From Burkholderia arboris (GTDB lineage Bacteria; Pseudomonadota; Gammaproteobacteria; Burkholderiales; Burkholderiaceae), in assembly GCF_902499125.1 (NCBI RefSeq), contig NZ_CABVPX010000007.1, positions 186,001-250,000 of the forward strand: a DNA stretch of 64,000 nucleotides, written 5' to 3'. The notes beneath the pieces were generated by a model that searched no databases, was not told the DNA's origin, and saw only the letters and a program-made list of their open reading frames with translations. Both the position numbers and the translations under genes were made by a program. Shown here piece after piece: positions 36,303-45,506 of this stretch. Position 1 is the first letter of the stretch, and every line of letters begins with the position of its first letter.

Positions 36303-37091
36303 TCACTCCGCCAGGCGTGGAATGGCCGGCACCGCCTGCTCGGGGCCCATCGCGGCATAGCCGCCGTCCACCGCGTAGTCGGCGCCGGTGACGAAGCTCG
36401 CCGCGTCGCTGCACAGGAACGTGACGACCTGCGCGACCTCGGACGGATCGCCGACGCGGCCGAGCAGGTGGAACGGCGCGGCGACACGATCGGTCTTCGC
36501 GCGGTCGCCGTGCGTCATCTCGTCCATCACCCGCGACCACGTCCACCCCGGCGACACCGAGTTGACGCGAATGCGGTCGGGGGCGAGATCCATCGCCATG
36601 CTGCGCGTGAGCTGGCGAATCGCGGCCTTCGACGTCGGATACAGCCAGCGGCCGGTTTGCGCGCACTGTGCCGAAATCGAGCTGAAGTTCACGATCGCGC
36701 CGCCGCCGCGGCGGGCCATGTGCGGATGCACGGCCTTCGCGAGCATCGCGGCCGAGACGACGTTGACGTCCATCGCGGCGAGCCAGTCGTTGCGGGTCGC
36801 CTGGATGCCGTTGTCGACGTAGCTGCATGCGAGGTTGACGAGCACGTCGATCGCGCCGAAGCGTTCGACGATGGCCGATACCGCACGCTCGATTGCGCTG
36901 TCGTCGGTGAGGTCGAGCGCGATGAACATCGCATGTTCGCCGAGCGAATCGGCCACGCGCGCGCCGTTCTCCGCGTCGAGATCGAGAATCGCGACGCACG
37001 CGCCGGCGCGGATGAGGTCCTGTGCGACCGCGGCGCCGATCAGCGTGGCGCCGCCGGTGACGATCGCGACTTTGCCAGCAAGGGCATTCAT
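36303..37091 (-). CDS. iifB: Short-chain dehydrogenase of the indole operon
   Basis: This 262-residue classical SDR has the nucleotide motif VAIVTGGATLIGAAVAQDL, where TGGATLIG replaces the common TGxxxGIG. It also has the NLA motif VLVNLACSY, catalytic Ser in NFSSISAQ and the YPTSK pair (Tyr and Lys). The C-terminus FVTGADYAVDGGYAAMG is typical. In the indole pathway the SDR acts on the unstable product of the oxygenase to give 3-hydroxyindolin-2-one. It lies 40 bp after the fusion gene and 64 bp before the oxygenase gene. Confidence 0.84.
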   Translation of the reverse strand: MNALAGKVAIVTGGATLIGAAVAQDLIRAGACVAILDLDAENGARVADSLGEHAMFIALDLTDDSAIERAVSAIVERFGAIDVLVNLACSYVDNGIQATRNDWLAAMDVNVVSAAMLAKAVHPHMARRGGGAIVNFSSISAQCAQTGRWLYPTSKAAIRQLTRSMAMDLAPDRIRVNSVSPGWTWSRVMDEMTHGDRAKTDRVAAPFHLLGRVGDPSEVAQVVTFLCSDAASFVTGADYAVDGGYAAMGPEQAVPAIPRLAE

Positions 37092-37131
37092 GGAGTGTCT
37101 CCGGGAATCGTGGGGTGAGGAAGGGGCCGCG

Positions 37132-38379
37132 TCAATGCGCACCGGCCGGCGGCGCGCTGTCCTGCCAGCGGCGCATCAGGCCGTTCGACGGCACGGTGAC
37201 GTCGAGCAGCTTGCGGGCCGTTTCGACGCCCGCGACCGGCAGGCCGGCCGGGTCGAGCAGGCCGATCTGCACGAGCACGCTCGCCTGGTCCCAGTAGATG
37301 TGCTCGTGATAAAGCTTGTCGCCGCGAAACTTGACGATCGCGACGAGCGGAATCTCGACACGCCTGCCGGTCGGCGCGACACCCGGCAGCATCCAGTCGA
37401 TCTCGGTGGTGTGCGTGAAGCAGAACAGCAGCTCGTCGACGATCTGGCTCGCGCCGATCGTGCGCGAGATCGGCGTGATCGTCGTGTCGGGCGGATTCGC
37501 GTGCACGAAGTGATGCGTGTAGAAGCGCTTGAGCTCGTCGTGGCCGACGCCGCCCGTCAGCGTCGGAATATGGTTGACGTACGGCTCGCCGACCATCGTG
37601 GCCATCGTCGCGTCGACGTTGCGCGTATCGAACTCGTGCTTCAGATGCACTTCCCACAGTGTGGACAAATCGTAGTGCGGGCCGAGCGCGGCGCGGAACG
37701 CGGCGATCGCGCGCTGGTGTGCCATGATCGCGGCGGCCTGGTCGAAATGATCGCCGCCGGCACGGGCGAACGCGTGATCGACGCCCGGATACACGTAGAC
37801 CTCGACGCCGTCGCGCCCGGACAGCGCGCCGGCGATGCGCTGCTGCGCGTCGGGCGGGCAGAAGCGGTCCTGCCCCGCGATTTGCAGCACGAGCCGCCCG
37901 CTCAGGTGCGCGGCTTCGTCGAGCGCATGTTCGATGCCCACGCCGTAATAGCTGACCGCCGCGGCCACGCCCGGCAGCCGGCACGCGGCGAGATACGCGA
38001 GCTTGCCGCCGAGGCAGTAGCCGAGCACGCCGGCTTCGCCCGTGCATTCCGGCCGCTGCCGGAGCACGCCCAGCGCGGCGCCGATGTCCTCCACGCCCTT
38101 GTTCTCGTCGAATTCGCGATAAAGGGCCATCGCGCGCTCGAAATCGGCCGCCGCGTAACCGAGCTCGATGCCCGGCGACTGGCGCCAGAACAGGTCGGGC
38201 ACGAGCACCGTATAGCCTTCCTCCGCGTAGTAGTCGGCCGCGTCCCGCATCGTCGCGTTCGCGCCGAAGATCTCGTGGCAGAGCACGATGCCCGGCCCCG
38301 TGCCGCCGGCCGGCGTGCTCAGGTACGCGCGAAACGCGCCGCCGTCCGGCGACGGGATCTCGATGTGACGTCCATTCAT
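37132..38379 (-). CDS. iifA: Dienelactone-hydrolase/NTF2-like (SnoaL) fusion, probable indole-pathway ring-opening enzyme
   Basis: This is a 415-residue two-domain protein. Residues ~1-235 are a dienelactone hydrolase-type alpha/beta fold with the nucleophile Cys in GVLGYCLGGKLAYLAACR, Asp in IAGQDRFCPP and His in YPGVDHAFAR. Residues ~240-415 are an NTF2/SnoaL-like domain (FDTRNVDATMATMVGEPYVNHIPTLTGGVGHDELKRFYTHHF). In the indole operon an enzyme at this position converts 3-hydroxyindolin-2-one to anthranilate without a cofactor, and this fusion is my candidate. It is the first gene of the operon; GGAGGGACAC precedes ATG 38379. Confidence 0.75.
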   Translation of the reverse strand: MNGRHIEIPSPDGGAFRAYLSTPAGGTGPGIVLCHEIFGANATMRDAADYYAEEGYTVLVPDLFWRQSPGIELGYAAADFERAMALYREFDENKGVEDIGAALGVLRQRPECTGEAGVLGYCLGGKLAYLAACRLPGVAAAVSYYGVGIEHALDEAAHLSGRLVLQIAGQDRFCPPDAQQRIAGALSGRDGVEVYVYPGVDHAFARAGGDHFDQAAAIMAHQRAIAAFRAALGPHYDLSTLWEVHLKHEFDTRNVDATMATMVGEPYVNHIPTLTGGVGHDELKRFYTHHFVHANPPDTTITPISRTIGASQIVDELLFCFTHTTEIDWMLPGVAPTGRRVEIPLVAIVKFRGDKLYHEHIYWDQASVLVQIGLLDPAGLPVAGVETARKLLDVTVPSNGLMRRWQDSAPPAGAH

Positions 38380-38628
38380 GTGTCCCTCCGTGCTGTTTGT
38401 TTCGGTGACGGGCCCAGTATTGGCGGACGAAACGCGCGCTTCTATCCGCTTTCTTCGGCCGGTATCCGCGAATTCCGGAAACCTGCTGCCCCGGCCGCCG
38501 CGCGCGGGCAGGCGCGCGGCTGACTGCGGGTATGTGCGGATGCGGAAAGCCCGCACAGTTTTCTACGATGCGCGAACGGTCCGCTTCTTGCGTCGTTTGC
38601 GCGGGACTTGCGTGTGTCGATGGCCGGA

Positions 38629-38659
38629 CTGTCCGGATCCTCCGGGTGCTGTCCGGATC
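38629..38659. promoter_or_regulatory. Two direct repeats CTGTCCGGATC spaced 20 bp, candidate AraC-regulator operator
   Basis: Identical 11-mers lie at 38629-38639 and 38649-38659, two helical turns apart, 73 bp before the AraC-family gene and 250 bp from the divergent indole operon start. AraC-type proteins bind such tandem sites. It could serve autoregulation or activation of the operon. Confidence 0.55.
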
Positions 38660-38731
38660 GTGCGGCGGATGCCCCGATACCGGGAACGCATGCACGGCGC
38701 GAGTGCGATCGAGCACGACGGGAGAACTTCG

Positions 38732-39757
38732 ATGGCGCAATTATCCGAAACCGGCTGGCTGGCCGATGCCGCCTGTTTCAATCACGACAACCTGCTGCTG
38801 CAGTCGAACGACGTCGACGAGGTGCGCGCACGCGTCGCCGACGTGTTCAAGCCGCACCGGCTCACGCCGACCGGCGGATCGCGCGCGCTGCACAGCTGCA
38901 TGCACCATGCGCGCTGGGGCAACCTGTCGCTGAACCTGCTCGATTACGGCGGCGGCGTCAGCATCGAGCCCGGCCCGCTCGAGCACTTCTTCCTGTTGCA
39001 GATTCCGTTGCGCGGCGACGCCGCGATCGAGTGCGGATCGACGCACTTCGTGTCGTCGCCGGGCACCGCGTCGCTGATCTCGCCGACGCTGCCGCTGAAG
39101 ATGCAGTGGGGCGATGCGTGCCCGCAGGTGATCCTGCGCATCGAGCGCGAAGTGATGGAGCGCCACGCGCAGCGGCATTTCGGCGACGACCGGCGCGCGC
39201 CGGTCGAGTTCGAACCGGAATTCAGCCTGTCGTCGTCGCAGGGCACCTGCCTCGCGCAGTTGCTGCCGATCCTCGCCGGCGCCATTTCGACGGACGCGCA
39301 CCCGCTACGGCATCCGCTTGCATTCGAGCAGCTCGAATCGACGCTGCTCAACCTGCTGCTGCACGGCCATCCGAACAGCGCACGCAACGGCACGCGGCAC
39401 CTGCCGACGGCGCTCGCACCGTTCTACGTGCGCCGTGTCGAGGAGTACATCCGCGCGCATCTCGATGAGCCGCTGACAATCGAGCGGCTCGCCGAACTCG
39501 CCGGCGTCAGCCCGAGCACGCTGTTCGCCGGCTTTCGCAATCGCCACGGCATCACGCCGATGGGCTTCGTGCGGCAGTTGCGGCTGCAACATGTGCGCGA
39601 GGCGCTGCTGGCCGACGAGACGCCGGGGCTCGCGTCGGTCACCGACATCGCGCTGAAATGGGGATTCGCACACCTCGGGCGGTTCGCGATCGAGTACAAG
39701 CGGGCGTTCGGCGAATCGCCGTCGGCGACGCTGAGGATGCGGCGCGTGCGGGGGTGA
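38732..39757 (+). CDS. iifR: AraC-family regulator of the indole operon
   Basis: This 341-residue protein has an N-terminal cupin-like ligand domain of the AraC_binding_2 type (residues ~30-190: SRALHSCMHHARWGNLSLNLLDYG, FFLLQIPLRGDAAIECG). The C-terminal AraC HTH pair begins near residue 240 (VEEYIRAHLDEPLTIERLAELAGVSPSTLFAGFRNRHGITPMGFVRQLRLQHVREAL and VTDIALKWGFAHLGRFAIEYKRAFGESPS). The start at 38732 follows GGAGAACTTCG; an in-frame ATG at 38690 is also possible. It is divergent from iifA, as IifR is in known indole loci. Part of its HTH sequence recurs as a decayed fragment at 48672. Confidence 0.87.
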   Translation: MAQLSETGWLADAACFNHDNLLLQSNDVDEVRARVADVFKPHRLTPTGGSRALHSCMHHARWGNLSLNLLDYGGGVSIEPGPLEHFFLLQIPLRGDAAIECGSTHFVSSPGTASLISPTLPLKMQWGDACPQVILRIEREVMERHAQRHFGDDRRAPVEFEPEFSLSSSQGTCLAQLLPILAGAISTDAHPLRHPLAFEQLESTLLNLLLHGHPNSARNGTRHLPTALAPFYVRRVEEYIRAHLDEPLTIERLAELAGVSPSTLFAGFRNRHGITPMGFVRQLRLQHVREALLADETPGLASVTDIALKWGFAHLGRFAIEYKRAFGESPSATLRMRRVRG

Positions 39758-39886
39758 CGGACGACGCGGCGGGTTGACCGCTCGATCGCGCGGCCGCGCG
39801 GGTCATTCGACATCGTCGCCGGGATCGTCGACAATCCGTCGTGCACACCGCGCCCGTCGGCGCGACGCCGCCCGGGAGCGTCTTCA

Positions 39887-40417
39887 ATGACTGGCATATC
39901 CATCAGGCCCGCAAGGATCGACGATGCGCGGGCGATCGCCGATTTTCATGTCAAGGTCTGGCGGCATACCTATCGGGATCTCGCACCGGCGGAAGCGCAC
40001 GCCGTTCTCGACGAACCCTATCGCCGCAAGCAATGGCACGACAAGCTGTCGTCGAGCGACGGGAACCAGCTGGTGCTCGTGGCGGAGATCGACGGCAGGA
40101 TCGTCGGCATCGGCGCCGCCGGCGCGCCGTCCGCGCCGATATTCAAAGGCCGCGGCGAGATCAAGTTCCTGTATGTCGATCCCGGATTCAAGCGGCGTGG
40201 CATCGGCCGCCAGTTGCTCGCCCGGCTCGCGACGCATTTGAGCCGGTTGCAGTATCAGGGGGCCGCGTTGAGTGTCGTCGACGGCAACGACGCGGCGATC
40301 GCGTTTTATGCGGCGCTGCAGGGTCGGCCCGCCGGCGAATACACCGATCCGGGACCGGTCTGGCGATCGCACAACATTGTCATGGTGTGGGACGACCTCG
40401 CGAGCCTCGCTACCTGA
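39887..40417 (+). CDS. GNAT-family N-acetyltransferase
   Basis: This 176-residue protein has the complete GNAT fold. ISIRPARIDDARAIADFHVKVW opens it, LVAEIDGRIVGIGAAG forms the central strands, and the acetyl-CoA motif is IKFLYVDPGFKRRGIGRQLLARL (RRGIG). LSVVDGNDAAIAFYAALQG closes it. The substrate is unknown; YxxYRxL-type N-terminal features (TYRDLAPAEAHAVLD) occur in phosphinothricin/RimI-like members. GGGAGCGTCTTCA precedes the start. It is convergent with the LysR gene and seems unrelated to the flanking operons. Confidence 0.88.
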   Translation: MTGISIRPARIDDARAIADFHVKVWRHTYRDLAPAEAHAVLDEPYRRKQWHDKLSSSDGNQLVLVAEIDGRIVGIGAAGAPSAPIFKGRGEIKFLYVDPGFKRRGIGRQLLARLATHLSRLQYQGAALSVVDGNDAAIAFYAALQGRPAGEYTDPGPVWRSHNIVMVWDDLASLAT

Positions 40418-40442
40418 GTACGCCCCTGCGCGGCGACGCGCA

Positions 40443-41321
40443 TCACGCGAGGCATGCTCGCAACCAGGACGTGAACGCGGTCACGAGCGGCGACTCGGCC
40501 AGCTCATGACGCGTGACGAGATAGTACGCATGGCGTGACGGCACCGTGGCGCTGAACGGCCGCACGAGCGTGCCGTCGATCAGGTCGTCGCGCACCGACA
40601 GGCTGTCGCCGAGCGCGACGCCTTGCCCGTGTACCGCGGCCTCGACGCCGATGTGCGCGTTGCCGATTTCGAGAATGCGGATGCCCGGCAGCTTGTCGGC
40701 GTTCGCTTCCGCCAGCCACCGCATCCACGAGCCCGCATGCTCGCAGAACAGCGTGCGTCCCGCGAGATCCTGCACCTTGCGGATCGCATCGGGCCCGTTC
40801 ATCAACGCCGGGCTCACGACCGGGAACAGTGCCGGATGCTCGAGCAGCTCGACGCGCCGGTTGCGCCAGTTGCCTTCCCCGTAGCGAATGCAAACGTCGA
40901 CGTCCGGCGAATAGGTTTCGCGATCGTCGTTCGACGGAATCACTTTCAGATGGATACCGGGATAGCGCTCCAGAAAATCGCCGATGTGCCGGGCGAGCCA
41001 GCGCGACGTCAGCGACAGCGGCGTCGACACGACGAGATCGCCGGCGGCAGCCGGCGAATCCAGCCGGACGGTGGCATTCGCGATCATGTCGAACGCGGTA
41101 CCGACCGGTTCCAGCAGCGCCTCGCCTTCGGGCGTGAGCTTCACGCGGGCCTTTGATCGGACGAATAGCGCGACGCCGAGCGTGTTCTCGAGAATGCGGA
41201 TCTGGTGGCTGACCGCGCTCGCGGTCACGTGAAGTTCATCCGCGGCGGCCGACACGCTGCCGCGCCGGGCGGCGGCTTCGAATGCACGTAGCGGGTTCAG
41301 CGGCGGCAGACGGTTGCGCAT
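40443..41321 (-). CDS. LysR-family (GcvA-like) regulator of the divergent ArgH-like operon
   Basis: This 292-residue regulator opens with MRNRLPPLNPLRAFEAAARRGSVSAAADELHVTASAVSHQIRILENTLG, the usual start and HTH of the GcvA-type LysR branch. An effector domain follows (GDLVVSTPLSLTSRWLARHIGDFLERYPGIHL, HAGSWMRWL). An in-frame ATG at 41363 would add 14 residues but would begin next to the 9-bp inverted repeat at 41372-41405, so 41321 is preferred. It is divergent from the lyase-ABC operon and most likely controls it. Confidence 0.88.
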   Translation of the reverse strand: MRNRLPPLNPLRAFEAAARRGSVSAAADELHVTASAVSHQIRILENTLGVALFVRSKARVKLTPEGEALLEPVGTAFDMIANATVRLDSPAAAGDLVVSTPLSLTSRWLARHIGDFLERYPGIHLKVIPSNDDRETYSPDVDVCIRYGEGNWRNRRVELLEHPALFPVVSPALMNGPDAIRKVQDLAGRTLFCEHAGSWMRWLAEANADKLPGIRILEIGNAHIGVEAAVHGQGVALGDSLSVRDDLIDGTLVRPFSATVPSRHAYYLVTRHELAESPLVTAFTSWLRACLA

Positions 41322-41371
41322 CGGCGGGCGCGTCGCAAGCGACGGTACTGAGAAAAATTTCATTAAAACGG

Positions 41372-41405
41372 ATTCAATTTCTCGCTACAACAAAAAAAAT
41401 TGAAT
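41372..41405. promoter_or_regulatory. Inverted repeat ATTCAATTT-N16-AAATTGAAT in the LysR/argH-like divergent promoter
   Basis: A perfect 9-bp dyad lies between the LysR gene and the ArgH-like gene, in an A+T-rich patch, 43 bp before ATG 41448. Its position and symmetry suit a LysR operator that also overlaps the regulator's own promoter. Confidence 0.6.
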
Positions 41406-41447
41406 GCCTACAGTGGGGGCAATCCAACCGAGTCGAGGTCGACCGCA

Positions 41448-42881
41448 ATGAGCCTTACCGAACCGATCGAACGCCTGTGGGGCGGCCGCTTCCAGTCGCA
41501 GCCGTCCGACGCGCTGCAGAACCTGTCCCGCTCCGATCCGAGTTTCTTCCGTCTCGTGCCGTACGATCTGGCGGGCTCCCGGGCCCATGCACGCGAGCTG
41601 AACCGCGCAGGCATCCTGAACGACGACGACCTCGCGCAACTGCTGGGCGCGATGGACGGCATCGCACGCGACTATGCGGCCGGCGCGATCGCGCCATCGC
41701 TCGCCGACGAGGACGTGCACACCTTCCTCGAGCGCGTGCTCACGCAACGGCTGCCGGCGCTCGGCGGCAAGCTGCGCGCCGGGCGCTCGCGCAATGACCA
41801 GGCGGCGAACGATCTGCGCCTGTACCTGCGCGACAAGGCGCGCCAGCTCGTGCGCGGCATGCTCGACCTGCAGGACGCGCTGATCGTCCAGGCGAGCCGG
41901 CACGTCGACACGGTGACCGCGGGATTCACCCACCTGCAGCCCGCGCAGCCGATCGTGTTCGGCCATCAGCTGCTCGCTCATGCGCAGTCGCTGTATCGCG
42001 ACGCCGACCGCCTGGTCGACTGGGACCGTCGCACCGCGCGTTCGCCGCTCGGCGCGGCCGCGCTCGCGGGCTCGGCGATCTGCGTGCGGCCCGAGCTGTC
42101 GGCGCAGGAGCTGGGTTACGACGCGCCGTGCGAGAACTCGATCGACGCGGTGGCCGCGCGCGATCACGTCGCCGAATTCGTGTTCGTCACGAGCATGCTG
42201 GCGGTTAACCTGTCTCGCCTGTCGGAAGAGGTGATCCTGTGGACGTCGCGGCAATTCCGCTGGGTGGAACTCGACGACGGCTACGCGACCGGCAGCTCGA
42301 TCATGCCGCAGAAGAAGAACCCGGACATCGCGGAGCTCACGCGCGGCAAGGCCGGGCGCCTGATCGGCAACCTGACGGGGCTGCTCGCGACGCTGAAGTC
42401 GCTGCCGCTCGCGTACAACCGCGATCTCGCGGAAGACAAGATCGCCGCGTTCGATTCGATCGATACGCTCGAACTCGTGCTGCCCGCGATGGCGGGGATG
42501 ATCCGCACGATGCGCGTGAACGTCGACGAGATGCGTCGCCAGGCACCGCTCGGCTTCACGCTCGCCACCGAGGTCGCGGACTGGCTCGCGCTGACCGGCG
42601 TGCCGTTCAGCGGAGCGCACGAGATCACCGGCACGCTCGTGCGTGCGTGCGAGCGGGACGGCATCGAGCTGGCCGACGCGAGCGCCGAACAGTTGCAGGC
42701 CGTCGATCCGCGCCTCGCACCGGCAGTGCGCGCGCATCTGACGCTCGACGCAGCCGTCGCCGCCCGCGGCGGTGCGGGCGGCACGTCGCCAGCACGCGTG
42801 CGCGAACAGATCGGCCGCCTGAGTGATGCGATCGAACGCCAGGTGGCGTGGGCAGCCAATTACCGGGGGCCGTCATGCTGA
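41448..42881 (+). CDS. ArgH/fumarase-superfamily lyase (argininosuccinate lyase-like), catabolic paralogue
   Basis: This 477-residue protein keeps the lyase signatures: [57 protein letters not shown] and the mobile loop [20 protein letters not shown] with the catalytic Ser. The canonical ArgH segment DAVSDRDF is DAVAARDH here, so substrate contacts may differ. Its operon partners (amino-acid ABC transporter, MmgE/PrpD protein, NodB proteins, LysR) point to catabolism rather than arginine synthesis. Close family members include EDDS lyase and iminodisuccinate C-N lyase, which release fumarate from N-succinyl amino acids. Fumarate release is likely; the substrate is inference. Confidence 0.85.
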   Translation: MSLTEPIERLWGGRFQSQPSDALQNLSRSDPSFFRLVPYDLAGSRAHARELNRAGILNDDDLAQLLGAMDGIARDYAAGAIAPSLADEDVHTFLERVLTQRLPALGGKLRAGRSRNDQAANDLRLYLRDKARQLVRGMLDLQDALIVQASRHVDTVTAGFTHLQPAQPIVFGHQLLAHAQSLYRDADRLVDWDRRTARSPLGAAALAGSAICVRPELSAQELGYDAPCENSIDAVAARDHVAEFVFVTSMLAVNLSRLSEEVILWTSRQFRWVELDDGYATGSSIMPQKKNPDIAELTRGKAGRLIGNLTGLLATLKSLPLAYNRDLAEDKIAAFDSIDTLELVLPAMAGMIRTMRVNVDEMRRQAPLGFTLATEVADWLALTGVPFSGAHEITGTLVRACERDGIELADASAEQLQAVDPRLAPAVRAHLTLDAAVAARGGAGGTSPARVREQIGRLSDAIERQVAWAANYRGPSC

Positions 42882-43768
42882 GCGCATCCGATTCTCGCCG
42901 CCTCGATGGCGCGCCGGGGCCGACCGACGCGGCCGCAGACGAGACCGCCGGCCTCGTGCGCGTACGCCGGCGCTACTGGGGCCGCTACGTCGCGTCGGTC
43001 GCGCTCGTTGCCGCGCTCGCCTATATCGCCGCCGCGTTCGCGCGCGGACAGATCGAGTGGCGCGTCGTCGGCCAGTTCCTGACCGCGCACTCGATCCTGA
43101 CGGGCCTTGCCAACACGATCGTGATGACCGTCCTCGCGATGACGCTCGGCGTCGTGCTCGGGGTCGTCACCGCGGTGATGAGGCTGTCGTCGAACCCGGT
43201 GCTCGGCGCGGTCGCGCAGGGCTACATCTGGCTGTTCCGCGGCACGCCGGTGATCCTGCAGTTGCTGCTGTGGTTCAACCTGGCGCTGGTGTTTCCGACG
43301 CTCGGCATCCCGGGCCTCGCCGAATACCGGACCGTCGACGTGATGACGCCGTTCCTCGCGGCAGTGCTCGGTCTCGGCATCAATCAAGGCGCGTATACGT
43401 CGGAAGTCGTGCGGGCGGGGCTGCTGTCGGTCGACACCGGCCAGTACGAGGCTGCAAAATCGATCGGCATGCCGGGCCTGCAGGCGCTGCGCCGGATCAT
43501 CCTGCCGCAGGCGATGCGCGTGATCGTGCCGCCGATCGGCAACGAGCTGATCGGCATGGTCAAGCTGACGTCGCTCGCGAGCGTCGTGCAGTACGCGGAG
43601 ATGCTGCACAACGCGCAGAACATCTACTACGCGAACGCCCGCGTGATCGAGTTGCTGATCGTCGCGGGGATCTGGTATCTCGCCGTCGTCACCGTGCTGT
43701 CGCTCGCACAGGCACGCGTCGAACGGCGCTTCGCACGCGGCGCGGGCCGGGCGGCGGGCCGCAAATGA
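42875..43768 (+). CDS. Amino-acid type ABC transporter permease (HisM/GlnP family)
   Basis: This 297-residue protein has an N-terminal helix ([18 protein letters not shown]), then the HisMQ permease core: [44 protein letters not shown] and the ATPase-contact loop [46 protein letters not shown]. One polypeptide seems to serve as a homodimeric channel. The start overlaps the lyase stop by seven bases and its stop overlaps a possible start of the ATPase gene, so it is tightly coupled. Confidence 0.92.
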   Translation: MLSASDSRRLDGAPGPTDAAADETAGLVRVRRRYWGRYVASVALVAALAYIAAAFARGQIEWRVVGQFLTAHSILTGLANTIVMTVLAMTLGVVLGVVTAVMRLSSNPVLGAVAQGYIWLFRGTPVILQLLLWFNLALVFPTLGIPGLAEYRTVDVMTPFLAAVLGLGINQGAYTSEVVRAGLLSVDTGQYEAAKSIGMPGLQALRRIILPQAMRVIVPPIGNELIGMVKLTSLASVVQYAEMLHNAQNIYYANARVIELLIVAGIWYLAVVTVLSLAQARVERRFARGAGRAAGRK

Positions 43769-43800
43769 ACGCCACGACCCTCAATCATCAGGAGAACGTC

Positions 43801-44568
43801 ATGACGAACGCAGTCGTTCGCGCGGTCGACGTGCGCAAATCGTACGGCGATTTCCAGGCGCTGCATGGCATCACGCTCGACGTCGAGCAGGGCGAAGTGC
43901 TGTGCATCATCGGGCCGTCGGGTTCGGGCAAGAGCACGTTCCTGCGCTGCATCAACCAGCTCGAGACGATCAGCGCGGGTGCGCTGTGGGTCAACGGCGA
44001 ACTGGCCGGCTACCGCCGCACCGGCAACCGGCTCCACGCGCTGTCGGAGCGCCAGGTCGCGCGCCAGCGGCTGGCGACGAGCATGGTGTTCCAGCGCTTC
44101 AACCTGTTTCCGCACAAGACCGCGCTCGAAAACGTGATCGAGGGGCCCGTGCAGGTGCTCAAGCGCCGCCGTGCACAAGCGGAGGAGGAGGCGCGTGCGT
44201 TGCTTGCCCGCGTCGGGCTCGCGCACAAGTGCGATGCGTTTCCGGTCGAGTTGTCGGGCGGCCAGCAACAGCGCGTCGCGATCGCGCGGGCGCTCGCGAT
44301 GCATCCGCAACTGATCCTGTTCGACGAGCCGACGTCGGCGCTCGATCCCGAACTCGTCGGCGAAGTGCTGGCCGTGATGCGCGATCTCGCGAAGAGCGGG
44401 ATGACGATGATCGTCGTCACGCACGAGCTCGGATTCGCGCGCGAGGTGGCCGACCGCGTCGTGTTCATGGACGGCGGCCGGATCGTCGAGAGCGGGACGC
44501 CCGATCAGGTGCTGTCCGCGCCGACGCACGCGCGCACGCGCGATTTCATTTCAGCGGTGATTGCATAA
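43801..44568 (+). CDS. Amino-acid type ABC transporter ATP-binding protein
   Basis: This 255-residue ABC ATPase has Walker [22 protein letters not shown]-loop [18 protein letters not shown], signature [18 protein letters not shown], Walker [21 protein letters not shown] and switch His VVTHELGF. It is a GlnQ/HisP-type importer subunit. ATG 43801 is chosen because CAGGAGAACGTC stands before it; ATG 43765 overlaps the permease stop (ATGA) and would add 12 residues. It drives uptake with the permease and the binding protein on either side. Confidence 0.93.
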   Translation: MTNAVVRAVDVRKSYGDFQALHGITLDVEQGEVLCIIGPSGSGKSTFLRCINQLETISAGALWVNGELAGYRRTGNRLHALSERQVARQRLATSMVFQRFNLFPHKTALENVIEGPVQVLKRRRAQAEEEARALLARVGLAHKCDAFPVELSGGQQQRVAIARALAMHPQLILFDEPTSALDPELVGEVLAVMRDLAKSGMTMIVVTHELGFAREVADRVVFMDGGRIVESGTPDQVLSAPTHARTRDFISAVIA

Positions 44569-44665
44569 GCGGGCCGGGCGCCCCGTATCCCAGCGCCCGA
44601 GCGATCGAGCCGCCGGCCCGAGCGGCGCAGCACCCCATTACTCCACCATGACAAGGCGACACCCC

Positions 44666-45499
44666 ATGAAAGCATCCGTCCTGACCCGCACGCTGGCCGC
44701 CGTCGCATTCGGCGCACTCGCACTGCATGCGTCGTTCGCCGTCGCGCAATCCGCGAGCGCGAAACGCACGCTGAACGTCGCGATCGTGCCGAACTATCCG
44801 CCGTTCGAGTACAAGGATCCGGCCACCGACAAGCTGGCGGGCTTCGACGTCGATCTCGGCGAAGCGATTGCCGCGAAGATGGGCGCGAAACTGAACTGGG
44901 TCGAGACGAGCTTCGACCAGATGATGAGCGCGGTCGCGACGCAACGCGTCGACATGATCCTGTCCGGGATGACCGACCTGCCGACGCGCCGCGACGCGGT
45001 GACGTTCGTCGACTACATCGAGACGGGCCCGCAGTTCTACACGCTGAAGGCGCGCGCCGGCGAATTCGCGCAGATGAACGCGCTGTGCGGCAAGCGCGTC
45101 GGGTCGAGCCGGCGCACGTCGTTCCCGGACAACACGACCGCGTGGAGCGCGGAGAACTGCGTGAAGGCCGGCAAGCCCGCGATCGTCGTGGTGGGCACCG
45201 ACGGCTCGTCGGATGCGCGGATGCAGCTGCGCCAGAACCGCATCGACGCGGCCGTGCAGGGGGGCGAGACGTTGCCGTACCAGAACAGCCTCGAGCAGAA
45301 CGCGTATGCGCCGGTCGGCAAGCCGTTCCTGTCGCAATACACGGGCATCGGCGTCGCGAAGAGCAACACCGCGCTGAGCAGCGCGCTGACGACGGCGCTC
45401 AACCAGATGATCGCCGACGGCTCGTACCAGAAGCTGCTCGCGAAATGGGGGCTGCAGGAGCACGCGGTGGCGAAGGCAACCATCAACGGCACCCACTGA
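44666..45499 (+). CDS. Periplasmic solute-binding protein of the amino-acid type ABC importer
   Basis: This 277-residue protein has a signal peptide (LAAVAFGALALHASFAVAQS) and the family-3 binding fold: LNVAIVPNYPPFEYKDPATDKLAGFDVDLGEAIAAKMG, QRVDMILSGMTDLPTRRDAVTFVDY and C-terminal IADGSYQKLLAKWGL. A Cys pair (ALCGKRVG and AENCVKAG) may form a disulfide. It would bring the operon's substrate to the permease. The ligand is unknown; in this operon an anionic amino-acid conjugate is a reasonable guess. ATG 44666 is preferred, though an ATG at 44648 is in frame. Confidence 0.9.
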   Translation: MKASVLTRTLAAVAFGALALHASFAVAQSASAKRTLNVAIVPNYPPFEYKDPATDKLAGFDVDLGEAIAAKMGAKLNWVETSFDQMMSAVATQRVDMILSGMTDLPTRRDAVTFVDYIETGPQFYTLKARAGEFAQMNALCGKRVGSSRRTSFPDNTTAWSAENCVKAGKPAIVVVGTDGSSDARMQLRQNRIDAAVQGGETLPYQNSLEQNAYAPVGKPFLSQYTGIGVAKSNTALSSALTTALNQMIADGSYQKLLAKWGLQEHAVAKATINGTH

Positions 45500-45506
45500 G
45501 CGCGCG

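Noticed and set aside
41448..42881. Calling the lyase a housekeeping argH
   Set aside because: Operon context, a nearby LysR regulator and the changed DAVSDRDF segment favour a catabolic paralogue.
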